This document shows positions 1 through 7,249 of a stretch of 8,674 nucleotides of DNA, piece after piece (position 1 is the stretch's first letter; every line of letters starts with the position of its first letter). The stretch is from positions 1-8,674 of the forward strand of contig CALMBN010000090.1 of the NCBI GenBank assembly GCA_937860195.1. Reading direction: 5' to 3'. This DNA is from an uncultured Novosphingobium sp. Its GTDB lineage: Bacteria; Pseudomonadota; Alphaproteobacteria; Sphingomonadales; Sphingomonadaceae. The notes below the pieces were generated by a model. The model saw only the letters and a program-made list of their open reading frames with translations. It was not told where the DNA came from and searched no databases. Position numbers and translations under genes: made by a program.

Positions 1-31
1 CCTCCACTGTCCAACCTGCGTTGACTGCGCC

Positions 32-37
32 GGAGGA
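32..37 (+). promoter_or_regulatory. Ribosome binding site deciding the response regulator start
   Basis: GGAGGA lies 9 nt upstream of ATG 47 and 3 nt upstream of GTG 41, so it favours ATG 47 over the longer reading-frame start. Confidence 0.6.
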
Positions 38-46
38 ACCGTGACA

Positions 47-760
47 ATGGAGGTCATGACCCGCCACGTCCTGCTCGTCGATGACGACCCGCATATCCGT
101 GCACTCCTCGCCTTCGCTTTCGACAAGGCCGGGTTCGCGGTTGAGGAAGCTGGCGATGGCGAGGCAGCGCTCGTCGCGGTGACCCGGCAGGTGCCCAATC
201 TGGTGGTGCTCGATATCAACATGCCCCGCATGGACGGGCTTGAGGTCTGCCGCCGCCTGCGTGCCACCAGCGAAGTCCCCGTCCTGTTCCTCTCCAGCCG
301 CGACGAGGAGTTCGACCGGGTGCTGGGGATCGAGCTGGGGGCCGACGATTACGTCACCAAACCATTCTCTCCGCGCGAGGTCGTGGCCCGCGCGAACGCC
401 ATCCTGCGCCGCACTTCCCCACGTATCGTTCAAAGTGGCAGCGCTTCGGGCGCAATCGTCAAAGGCAAACTACAGCTCGATCCCGAGGCCTGGTCGGCGA
501 ACTGGGCCGGGGCAGAGGTTTCGCTGACGGTCAGCGAGTTCAACATCCTCAAAGCGCTCGCACTCGCGCCGGGGCGGATCCTTAGCCGCGATCAATTGAT
601 CGACCAGCTCCACGGACCCGGCTTTGCGATCACTGACCGGACGATCGACAGCCATATCCGCAACCTGCGCCGCAAGTTTGGCGATGTTGGGGCGATTGAC
701 GTGGTCGAAACCAAAGCCGGGGTCGGCTACCGCCTAGGGCCCTGTGAGGGCGGCCGCTGA
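47..760 (+). CDS. OmpR/PhoB-family DNA-binding response regulator
   Basis: Cytoplasmic response regulator that would receive phosphate from the kinase encoded directly downstream and bind DNA. Numbering from the ATG at 47 (237 aa), the receiver domain spans about residues 6-122. It shows the acidic triad DDD (12-14), phosphoacceptor D56 in LDINMP, a conserved Ser near 83 and K105 in the TKPF motif. A winged-helix DNA-binding domain fills about 140-235, with the typical SRDQLIDQLHG and DRTIDSHIRNLRRK stretches and the GVGYRL wing. Start choice: GGAGGA at 32-37 sits 9 nt before ATG 47. GTG 41 is only 3 nt away, and ATG 56 has only a GGAGG at 2 nt, although a protein starting MTRHVLLVDD would also look normal. 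The target genes cannot be read from the sequence. The promoter must lie before the window. Confidence 0.95.
   Translation: MEVMTRHVLLVDDDPHIRALLAFAFDKAGFAVEEAGDGEAALVAVTRQVPNLVVLDINMPRMDGLEVCRRLRATSEVPVLFLSSRDEEFDRVLGIELGADDYVTKPFSPREVVARANAILRRTSPRIVQSGSASGAIVKGKLQLDPEAWSANWAGAEVSLTVSEFNILKALALAPGRILSRDQLIDQLHGPGFAITDRTIDSHIRNLRRKFGDVGAIDVVETKAGVGYRLGPCEGGR
746..750 (+). promoter_or_regulatory. Candidate ribosome binding site for a CTG-started kinase
   Basis: GAGGG inside the end of the regulator gene is 6 nt from CTG 757. That CTG overlaps the regulator's TGA as CTGA, the same geometry as a coupled ATGA overlap. Confidence 0.4.
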
Positions 761-810
761 TCCGGCGGTTCATCGCCCTGCTCCGTCCGCTGGCGGGGCG
801 GCTCTGGCCG

Positions 811-2454
811 GTGCTGCGGCTGCGCTGGCTGCTGTTGTCAGTGTTGCTGTTCGCGGCTGCGCTCCCCGGTGTCGCCGCGCTAGGCCTCAGGGTCTACGAA
901 AACGCGCTGGTCCGCCGGACCGAGGCCGAAGTCAGCGCCCAGGCGGCTGCGCTGGCTGCGGCTACCGCACTGCTGTGGCCGGAGGCACCGCCCGCCGTTG
1001 CTTCGCCGGACGCGCCAATTGCCGAATCAAGCCGGCTTGATCCCTATGCCGCCGCGCTGACCACCGGGATCGACCTCAGCTCGACTGTGATCCTGCCCGA
1101 GCGGCCCGCCGCAGCCCGGCCCACCGTCCCGCCCGATCCCGCTGCTCTTGAGGCGGCGCAGAGAATCGCTCCGGCAATCGCCGAGACCAAGGCCGCAACG
1201 CTCGCCTCGATCGTGCTGCTCGACCGGGATGGCACAATGGTCAGCGGCCAGCAAATCGGCTTCTCGCTGGGAAAACTGCCCGAGGTGCGCGCGGCCTTGG
1301 CGGGCGGATCGCAAACAGTGCTCAGGTCCAATGCCAGCTATGACTATGGCTATCTGGTCGGCTGGCTGAGCCGGGCGACTGCGATCCGGCTGCACCATGC
1401 CCGCGCGATTACGGTCGGCGGCGAAGTGGTGGGCGTGGTGCTGGTCTCACGCTCGCCCAGCGCCCTGTTCCGGGGCATGTGGGAGGACTGGGGCAAGATC
1501 GCGGTCGGAGTGGGCGTCATTTTGACATTGCTGGTGCTGATCGCCGCGCTGCTCGCGCGGACAATTGTTGCCCCTTTGGAACGGCTCTCTGCGGCAACCC
1601 GTGCTTTGGCTGAGGGTCGCAGCGCCTGGCTGCGCCGTCCGACGCTGGAAGTGCATGAGGTCCAGGGCCTCTATACCGATTTCAGCGTGATGGCCGAAGG
1701 GATCGAACGGCGCGGACGCTACCTGCGCGATTTCGCCGCCAGCCTCAGCCATGAATTCAAGACCCCGCTGGCGGGCATTCGCGGCGGGATAGAGCTGTTG
1801 CAGGACCATGCCGCGACAATGAGCGAAGGCGAACGCGCCCAGTTCCTGTCCAACATGGAGGGTGATGCCGACCGGTTGTCCCGGCTGGTCAGTCGTCTGA
1901 TGGAACTGGCCAAGGCCGACATGGGCCGCAGCAGCGGCGAAGCCAGCACGTCACTGAAGCCGGTGCTGGCGCTGCTTGCCGATGCCCACGGCGGTGAGGC
2001 ATTGGCCATCGCGATTGATCTACCCAAGGAGCTTGCGCCGGTCGCAATGGAGCCGGGCGCGCTGGAGACAGTGCTTGCCACCTTGATCGAGAATGCCCGT
2101 CAAGCCGGAGCGAGCCGCCTTGCAATCGAGGCCCATGAGCACGAGGGCGCAGTCCGCATCGCGCTCAGCGACAACGGCCCCGGCGTGCCTGAGGCGGACC
2201 GGGGCCGCGTGTTCGACCCGTTCTTCACTTCAAAGCGCGAAGCGGGCGGAACCGGCCTTGGCCTGCCGATCGCCCGCGCGCTGGTCGAGGGCTGCGGCGG
2301 CGGGCTGGAGCTGACCGAAGGATTTGGCGGGGCCTGCTTTGTGCTGACTTTGCCGCTGGCTGAAAGCCCTTCCCCGTTGGGGAAGGGTTGGGTTGGGGGT
2401 TCTCCGCTAGCGTTGAGCCCCCACCCCAACCCCTCCCCGTTGGGTAGGGGCTGA
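811..2454 (+). CDS. Membrane sensor histidine kinase, partner of the upstream regulator
   Basis: Inner-membrane sensor kinase of about 547 aa from GTG 811. Order of parts: TM1 about residues 5-24; a periplasmic sensing region about 25-229 with a Cache-like stretch (LLDRDGTMVSG, then LPEVRAALAGG); TM2 about 230-251; HAMP about 252-304; the HisKA H-box SHEFKTPL with phosphorylated H314; and HATPase_c with N-box N428, G1 box DNGPGVP (D454) and G2 box GGTGLGL (479-485). All catalytic elements are present, so it should be active. GTG 811 is the first ordinary start, but it has no clear Shine-Dalgarno and would leave almost no basic residues before TM1. The frame is open back to 748, and CTG 757 is the better-placed start (see findings). 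The last 29 residues, after LPLAE, are encoded by a palindromic repeat and are not part of the kinase fold. The input signal is unknown. Confidence 0.93.
   Translation: MLRLRWLLLSVLLFAAALPGVAALGLRVYENALVRRTEAEVSAQAAALAAATALLWPEAPPAVASPDAPIAESSRLDPYAAALTTGIDLSSTVILPERPAAARPTVPPDPAALEAAQRIAPAIAETKAATLASIVLLDRDGTMVSGQQIGFSLGKLPEVRAALAGGSQTVLRSNASYDYGYLVGWLSRATAIRLHHARAITVGGEVVGVVLVSRSPSALFRGMWEDWGKIAVGVGVILTLLVLIAALLARTIVAPLERLSAATRALAEGRSAWLRRPTLEVHEVQGLYTDFSVMAEGIERRGRYLRDFAASLSHEFKTPLAGIRGGIELLQDHAATMSEGERAQFLSNMEGDADRLSRLVSRLMELAKADMGRSSGEASTSLKPVLALLADAHGGEALAIAIDLPKELAPVAMEPGALETVLATLIENARQAGASRLAIEAHEHEGAVRIALSDNGPGVPEADRGRVFDPFFTSKREAGGTGLGLPIARALVEGCGGGLELTEGFGGACFVLTLPLAESPSPLGKGWVGGSPLALSPHPNPSPLGRG
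2367..2450. repeat. GC-rich palindromic intergenic-type repeat overlapping the kinase 3' end
   Basis: Two inverted arms, each able to fold alone. The left hairpin pairs CCCTTCCCC (2367-2375) with GGGGAAGGG (2379-2387), a perfect 9-bp stem around GTT. The right hairpin pairs CCCCTCCCC (2430-2438) with GGGTAGGGG (2442-2450), also around GTT, with one mismatch. The arms are also roughly complementary to each other, with the GGGTTGGGTTGGGGG run on the left facing CCCCCACCCCAACCCC on the right. Read in the kinase frame, the right arm gives the peptide PHPNPSPLGRG, a tail I recognise from many unrelated annotated bacterial proteins that run into this class of element. It may also help terminate transcription of the kinase operon. 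Confidence 0.8.
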
Positions 2455-2480
2455 CAGAGCAAAGAATGCCTGCCCTCCAA

Positions 2481-2509
2481 ACGAAAACGGGAGGCTTTCG
2501 CCCCCCGTT
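2481..2509 (-). terminator. Rho-independent terminator for the TonB receptor gene
   Basis: On the minus strand, 27 bp after the receptor stop codon, AACGGGGGGC (2509-2500) pairs with GCCTCCCGTT (2495-2486). This is a 10-bp stem with one G-U wobble, closed by a GAAA tetraloop and followed by the T-rich run TTTTCGTTT. In the plus direction the same hairpin has an A/C mismatch and a poorer T-tract, so it is a weaker terminator for the kinase operon. Confidence 0.8.
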
Positions 2510-2535
2510 CTGTTTCAAACCAAATTGATTTCAGA

Positions 2536-5280
2536 TCAATATTTGACCCGCAGGCGGGCATAGTAGAACCCACCGTTGATCCCGAACGGACCGCCCGAAC
2601 GCGGATAGACCGAACCGTTGGAGATGCTGCCGGTCAGTGCGAAGATCGGGTTGTCGACGGTCGCCTGGATCTTGTCGGGATAGACGTTGAACAGGTTGTT
2701 CGCGCCGATCGTCAGCGTGTAGTGTTCGGCAAAGGTATAGCTGACATCCAGATCGGTAACGAACCTGGCGCCAAAACGCTGACCGTCGATGATCGGATTG
2801 CCCGCAATGTTGCCGACACGCAGCGGATAATCGGTCGAATCGCGCCATTCGCCATAATAGCTTTCCCGCAGATTGAGCGTGAAATTGCCCATCTGCCAGT
2901 TAGCCGCGAAGTTGGCGCGGTGTGCCGGAGCCAGATACTTGATGTCGATCAGCTGCTGGACCCCGATAACGCCCGGATTGAACCGATCAACATTGCTGCG
3001 GTTGTAGTTGTAGGCGAGCGTCAGGTTGAGCCTGCCCCCGGCCAGATCGGTGCGATAGCTGCCAACCACGTCAATCCCCTTGGTGGTCGTATCGAAGCCG
3101 TTGGTGAAGTATTGCACCGTGCCGCCCAGACCCACACCAGCCAGCGCCGGCAAGGCAATCAGATCGGGCGCGGTAACGGCAAAGCTCTGCGAGATGCCGA
3201 TCCGGTCCTTTACCTTGATCGAATAGGCATCGATTGTCAGGGTAAGGGTATTCGACGGCTTGATCACAATACCTGCACCAAAGTTGGTCGATTTTTCAGC
3301 GCTCAACTGCGAGGCCCCGTAATACTGCGAGATATTGCTCGTCACCGGATAGGTGCCGACCTGAACCTGATTACCGGCATTGAAGGTGGTGGTCAGCACC
3401 TGGACGTTGTTCTGTCCCGGCGAAGGAGCGTGGAAGCCGGTGCCGACCGTGCCGCGAAGCGAGATCGTATCGGACACTTTCCACAACGCATTGAGCTTTG
3501 ACACAAAGGCATCGCCAAAGCCCGAGTTGTGTTCAAGCCGGACCGCCATGCCCATGCTGAACGATTCGGTCAGATCGCCTTCGAGACCCAGATAGCCGCC
3601 ATAGTTGCTTTGGCTGTTCTTGCCGGCAAAGGTCGGGCTGGTGCCACCATAGCCGCTCGCGGCCGGCGGCATCGTAACGGTCGAGTTCAGCGCCCAGACA
3701 CCCGGTGCGGTTTCAACGTAGAGGTTCTGCACGGCATATGGCCCACCTGCATAGGATTGCAGATCGCCCGGGGTCGCTTCATAGCTTTCGTTGCGGAATT
3801 CGAGCCCGCCCGACAGTGTGATTGGCGAGGCAAAACCAGCATCAAGTTCCGTGCTGACATCCAAAGTAACGTTGAATTCGCGCTGGATCAGCTTGCCGAA
3901 CTTGAACGACTGCTGGGTGGTTGGCCCGAACGAAGGGCTGAGCGAATCGTACATCGACAGGTCAAGCTGCTGCTTGCTCGCCGAAACCGAAAGGTCATAC
4001 TTCAGCGTGCTGGGATCGCCGCCCTTGAAGCCCACTACCCCAAAGATCTGATCGTTCACACCCACGAACCGCGGGGTGAAGCCGGCCGGATACATCGTTG
4101 CAAAATCATAAGTCGCGCCAGGCCCTGCCAGGCTTGACATGACGTAGTTACCAGCGCCGGTCGGGCAGGCAGTTGCCCCTGCACCCGTGCAACCCGTCAG
4201 GTAAATCGGATGGGCAAAGGCCGAATTGCGCCCCTGATTGACCGTGATGTTCGCAGTGCCGTTGAAAGCTGCAAACCCGGTCAAGGACACCGACGGACGA
4301 TAGTTGAAGCTCTGGTCAGCGGTTGAATGGGCAAGGTTGCCAAACACATAGAGCTGGCTGTTCTCACCCACGTCGAATTCGGCGTTGAGCATGAACTTGT
4401 AACCGTTGCTGGGCGAACTGCCCCACACCTGCGACGGCCCGGGATAGTGCGGCAGCTGGCTGGCCAGCGCCGGGAAAGTCTGGGCAAAAACCACCGAATG
4501 CGGCCGGGTCGCGCCGCGGCTGGTGCCATCGCTGTCAAAGTATTCGCCGGCAATGTTCACAAAGCCTGAGTCGCCCAGCTTGACCCCGAGGTTGCCCGAA
4601 ATCTGCCAGGTCCGGCCGTTGTTGCCATAGCCTGTTTGCGGCCCGCCATTGTCAAAGTGCCGCCCGTAGAGCGCCTGAACTTCAATGCCTTCGTCACGGC
4701 GCAGGCCGTAGTTGAGCACCCCGCCGATTGCGTCAGAACCATATTGCGCCGTGGCACCATCGCGCAGAATCTGCAGGTTGCCGATGGCGATCGACGGGAT
4801 TGACGAAATGTCTGCGCCTTGTGAACCGAATGACAACGCAGTGTCGCCGCCGGAATAGACCTGAACCAGCGGCGAGCGGTTAAAGCGCTTGCCATTGATC
4901 ATCACCAGAATGTTGTCGGCCGGCAGGCCGCGCAGCGAAGGCGCGCGAACAAAGGTCGAAGCATCCGAGATCGTGTTCTGGGGCACGAAGAATGACGGCA
5001 CGAGGTTCTTCATCGCGTCGAGCATATTCGGGGCGGGCTGCGCATTGAGTTCAGCTGCCTGAATGACATCAACCGGAGAAGCCGAATCCGTGACAGTGCG
5101 GTCAAGGCGGCGGGTCCCGATTACGACGATCGATGCGGCCGTATCGTCAGCTGCTTCCGCGCCGTCTGCTGCGCCACTTGTGGTCTGGGCCATCGCCACA
5201 TCGGCGCTGGCCAGCGCCAGAATGGCCGTTGCCGCAGCAAGTGCCGCGCGCCTGGACCCAAATTTGTTGAATTGTTTCAT
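2536..5280 (-). CDS. TonB-dependent outer-membrane receptor, substrate unknown
   Basis: A 914-aa receptor that would import a scarce substrate across the outer membrane using TonB-ExbBD energy. It has a signal peptide (basic MKQFNKFGSRR, hydrophobic core, predicted cut after AMA at residue 31), then an acidic linker and a TonB-box-like SIVVIGTRR about 49-57. The plug domain follows, with LRGLPADNILVMINGKRF and ILRDGATAQYGSDAIGGVLNYG, and then a large beta-barrel from about 240 to an aromatic C-terminus (ARLRVKY). The length is normal for large receptors of this group. C364 and C372 appear to be the only cysteines; they sit in a Gly/Ala-rich stretch and could close a surface loop. It lies 240 bp downstream of the lrp gene on the same strand, convergent with the kinase operon. 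The Shine-Dalgarno is weak (AAGGA about 12 nt from ATG). Substrate cannot be assigned; the neighbourhood hints at amino acids or peptides. Confidence 0.93.
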   Translation of the reverse strand: MKQFNKFGSRRAALAAATAILALASADVAMAQTTSGAADGAEAADDTAASIVVIGTRRLDRTVTDSASPVDVIQAAELNAQPAPNMLDAMKNLVPSFFVPQNTISDASTFVRAPSLRGLPADNILVMINGKRFNRSPLVQVYSGGDTALSFGSQGADISSIPSIAIGNLQILRDGATAQYGSDAIGGVLNYGLRRDEGIEVQALYGRHFDNGGPQTGYGNNGRTWQISGNLGVKLGDSGFVNIAGEYFDSDGTSRGATRPHSVVFAQTFPALASQLPHYPGPSQVWGSSPSNGYKFMLNAEFDVGENSQLYVFGNLAHSTADQSFNYRPSVSLTGFAAFNGTANITVNQGRNSAFAHPIYLTGCTGAGATACPTGAGNYVMSSLAGPGATYDFATMYPAGFTPRFVGVNDQIFGVVGFKGGDPSTLKYDLSVSASKQQLDLSMYDSLSPSFGPTTQQSFKFGKLIQREFNVTLDVSTELDAGFASPITLSGGLEFRNESYEATPGDLQSYAGGPYAVQNLYVETAPGVWALNSTVTMPPAASGYGGTSPTFAGKNSQSNYGGYLGLEGDLTESFSMGMAVRLEHNSGFGDAFVSKLNALWKVSDTISLRGTVGTGFHAPSPGQNNVQVLTTTFNAGNQVQVGTYPVTSNISQYYGASQLSAEKSTNFGAGIVIKPSNTLTLTIDAYSIKVKDRIGISQSFAVTAPDLIALPALAGVGLGGTVQYFTNGFDTTTKGIDVVGSYRTDLAGGRLNLTLAYNYNRSNVDRFNPGVIGVQQLIDIKYLAPAHRANFAANWQMGNFTLNLRESYYGEWRDSTDYPLRVGNIAGNPIIDGQRFGARFVTDLDVSYTFAEHYTLTIGANNLFNVYPDKIQATVDNPIFALTGSISNGSVYPRSGGPFGINGGFYYARLRVKY

Positions 5281-5520
5281 CTTTCAATCCCGTCCTTGTT
5301 GTTTTTTTGGGTTGTGAATCCGCAATACCAGACAACCCCTGTGTAGAGTGACCGCACAACAAACAATAGTCAGTTGCACTTAGCATTCGGAGATTTGCGC
5401 CCGCGCGGAAACTAACAAGGGTTCGGATATGAGCAAGGAAATTGGAATTTGCGCGGGCAATTTTTACAAACTGTGACAAAATTCGCACAATCGAGATCAA
5501 CATGATGATCTTGCGCGCTT
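5281..5520 (-). promoter_or_regulatory. Non-coding leader and control region of the TonB receptor gene
   Basis: 240 bp without a credible gene, more AT-rich than its surroundings. It should hold the receptor promoter, but no clear -35/-10 pair stands out. Visible structure: a palindrome AAATTGGAATTT at 5439-5450; an inverted repeat AGATCA/TGATCT at 5494-5499 and 5506-5511 just after the lrp stop; and an AT-rich run at 5461-5488. The block at 5441-5467 resembles one overlapping the lrp start (see findings). No U-tract hairpin follows lrp, so read-through from lrp into the receptor gene is possible. Confidence 0.5.
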
Positions 5521-5979
5521 TTACCCCCGCACGGGATACCCTTTCCAGCGCTTGATCCGGCGGATTGCAAAGGCCGACCGCATCGCCGAGACCCCGGGCA
5601 GACGAGCAAGGCAATCGCGGTGGATCCGGTCGTATTGCTCAAGATCGGCCGCCGCAACACGCAGCAGATAATCAGCATTGCCGCTCATCAGGTGGCAATC
5701 GAGCACTTCGTCCATATCGCGCACGGCATCCTCAAACCGGTCCATCGCTTCGCGGCTTTGGCTGGTCAGGGTAATCTCGACAAAGGCTTGCAGCTTCAAC
5801 CCCAGCTTCGGCGCGTCGATTTGCGCGGCATAGCCGGTAATAACGCCCGAACTTTCAAGCGCCTTGATCCGCCGGTGGCAGGACGAGGGCGAGACCCCAG
5901 CCAGTTCCGCTAGCTCGGCCAGCGAGCGTGAGCTGTCTTGCTGAAGCGCTTGCAGCAGCAGAATGTCGTTGCGATCCAT
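5521..5979 (-). CDS. Lrp/AsnC-family transcriptional regulator, probable regulator of ald
   Basis: A 152-aa feast/famine regulator, the usual size for the family. The N-terminal winged HTH (about residues 2-60, recognition helix near VSPSSCHRRIKALE) is followed by the GVITGY turn. The C-terminal ligand-binding and oligomerisation RAM domain (about 65-145) contains the conserved region VLDCHLMSGNADYLLRV. Such proteins bind amino acids and wrap DNA as octamers or higher oligomers. The start is taken at ATG 5979, which gives MDRNDILLLQAL, the normal family N-terminus. A TTG at 6003 would add eight residues with no support. The gene is divergent from alanine dehydrogenase, an arrangement known for AldR-type regulators that activate or repress ald in response to alanine. 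Autoregulation is likely, because the shared spacer is only 131 bp. Assignment to the family is firm; the alanine specificity is inferred from context. Confidence 0.93.
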   Translation of the reverse strand: MDRNDILLLQALQQDSSRSLAELAELAGVSPSSCHRRIKALESSGVITGYAAQIDAPKLGLKLQAFVEITLTSQSREAMDRFEDAVRDMDEVLDCHLMSGNADYLLRVAAADLEQYDRIHRDCLARLPGVSAMRSAFAIRRIKRWKGYPVRG

Positions 5980-6110
5980 GCAAAAATTTCCCGATAATTC
6001 CAATCAAACGGAAAATATCACCGAAATATGGCGCCGCATAGAGCAACTTTGGTGATACATTCGAAGCGCGCGGGCGTATCATGAGCACAATCCAGCAACA
6101 GGAGAGCCTC
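5980..6110. promoter_or_regulatory. Divergent lrp-ald control region with candidate operator sites
   Basis: 131 bp between the divergent starts. Three copies of a TATCA-type half-site are visible: TATCACC at 6016-6022, its complement GGTGATAC at 6051-6058, and GTATCA at 6076-6081. The last two form an inverted repeat (TGATAC/GTATCA) with a 17-nt spacer, so the half-sites sit about two helical turns apart. There are also similar AT-rich runs, CGGAAAATATC (6009-6019) and CCGAAATATGG (6021-6031). Lrp-family proteins typically bind several phased, degenerate AT-rich sites, so this pattern fits, but the family consensus is too loose to prove it. No unambiguous sigma-70 promoter was found for either gene. 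Confidence 0.5.
6100..6106 (+). promoter_or_regulatory. Ribosome binding site fixing the ald start
   Basis: AGGAGAG ends 4 nt before ATG 6111 (core AGGAG is 6 nt away). It supports that start over the in-frame ATG at 6081, which would add ten residues unlike any alanine dehydrogenase N-terminus. Confidence 0.8.
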
Positions 6111-7226
6111 ATGCGTGTCGGCACCGTCAAGGAAATCAAGAACCACGAATACCGCGTTGGTCTGACCCCTGAGTCCGCCCGTGAACTGACCGCCCATGGC
6201 CACGAAGTCTGGGTAGAAACCGATGCGGGTCTGGGCATCGGGGCGACCGACGAAGATTACCGCAAGGCCGGAGCAACGATCAAGGACAGCGCCGCTGCGA
6301 TCTTTGCGGAGTGCGAGATGGTGGTGAAGGTCAAGGAACCGCAGCCAAGCGAATGCGCCCAGCTGCGCCGCGGTCAGGTGCTATATACCTATCTGCACCT
6401 CGCCCCGGACCCTGAGCAGACCGCCGCCCTGCTCAAGTCCGGCGTCACCGCGATTGCCTATGAAACCGTCACTGGCCCGGGCAATTCGTTGCCCCTGCTC
6501 AAACCGATGAGCCAGGTTGCGGGCCGGATGAGCATTCAGGCCGGGGCGACCGCGCTGGAAAAGGCCCACGGCGGGCGCGGCGTGCTGCTGGGCGGGGTTC
6601 CGGGCGTGCTGCCCGGCAAAGTGATGGTAATCGGCGGCGGGGTGGTCGGCTTCAACGCCGCGCAGATGGCGGTTGGCCTTGGCGCCGATGTGACGATCCT
6701 CGATCGCGATCCCGAAGTGCTCGAACGGCTCGGCACCCATTTTGAAAGCCGCGCCAAGACCCGCTTTTCCAACCGCGCCAATATCGAACAGATGATTGGC
6801 GAGGCTGAACTGGTGATCGGTGCCGTGCTGGTGCCGGGGGCTGCCGCGCCAAAGCTGGTGACACGCGAAATGCTGAAGCTGATGAAGCCCGGCTCGGTGC
6901 TGGTTGATGTTGCGATCGATCAGGGCGGCTGCTTTGAAACCAGCCACGCCACCACCCATGCCGACCCGACCTATGTGGTCGATGGCGTGGTCCACTATTG
7001 CGTCGCCAATATGCCCGGCGCGGTCGCGCGGACCAGCACCTATGCGCTCAACAACGTGACCCTTCCCCACGCGCTGCGGATCGCCGATCTGGGCTGGCAG
7101 GCCGCGCTGAAGGCCAATCCGCATCTGGCCGATGGGCTGAATGTGCATGATGGAAAGGTCACTTACGAAGCGGTGGCGACCGAACTGGGCTATGATTATG
7201 TGCCGGTGGCGGAGGTGTTGGGGTAG
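6111..7226 (+). CDS. ald: Alanine dehydrogenase
   Basis: Catalyses reversible NAD-dependent deamination of L-alanine to pyruvate, ammonia and NADH in the cytoplasm, allowing alanine to serve as carbon and nitrogen source. The protein is 371 aa, within the usual size for the family. From [20 protein letters not shown] the known active-site residues fall at family positions: substrate-binding R15 and K75 (VKVKEPQ), catalytic H96 (YLHLA) and D270 (VDVAIDQGG). The Rossmann NAD fold is clear at about 168-200 ([14 protein letters not shown], ending in the acidic LDRD), and the C-terminal part carries [22 protein letters not shown] strong Shine-Dalgarno fixes the start. The gene is divergent from an Lrp-type regulator, its probable controller, and convergent with the thioesterase gene beyond a palindromic element. 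No defect is visible. Confidence 0.98.
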   Translation: MRVGTVKEIKNHEYRVGLTPESARELTAHGHEVWVETDAGLGIGATDEDYRKAGATIKDSAAAIFAECEMVVKVKEPQPSECAQLRRGQVLYTYLHLAPDPEQTAALLKSGVTAIAYETVTGPGNSLPLLKPMSQVAGRMSIQAGATALEKAHGGRGVLLGGVPGVLPGKVMVIGGGVVGFNAAQMAVGLGADVTILDRDPEVLERLGTHFESRAKTRFSNRANIEQMIGEAELVIGAVLVPGAAAPKLVTREMLKLMKPGSVLVDVAIDQGGCFETSHATTHADPTYVVDGVVHYCVANMPGAVARTSTYALNNVTLPHALRIADLGWQAALKANPHLADGLNVHDGKVTYEAVATELGYDYVPVAEVLG

Positions 7227-7249
7227 TCCACCCCAAACCTATCAGAACC

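Noticed and set aside
21..26. TTGACT as a -35 box for the regulator gene
   Set aside because: A matching -10 at 16-18 bp would fall within or just before the start codon, and no TATAAT-like sequence is there.
2722..4137. Long plus-strand open frames (259 and 202 codons) opposite the TonB receptor gene
   Set aside because: They are antisense to a complete receptor with clear plug and barrel motifs, and their translations show no domain pattern. High GC content explains such open frames.
5494..5511. AGATCA/TGATCT inverted repeat just after the lrp stop as a terminator
   Set aside because: The stem is only 6 bp, AT-rich and not followed by a T-tract. It could be an operator half-pair but nothing supports that further.
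6381..7148. 255-codon minus-strand open frame inside ald
   Set aside because: Antisense shadow of a well-conserved enzyme, with His/Gly-rich composition typical of complementary GC-rich codons and no recognisable motif.
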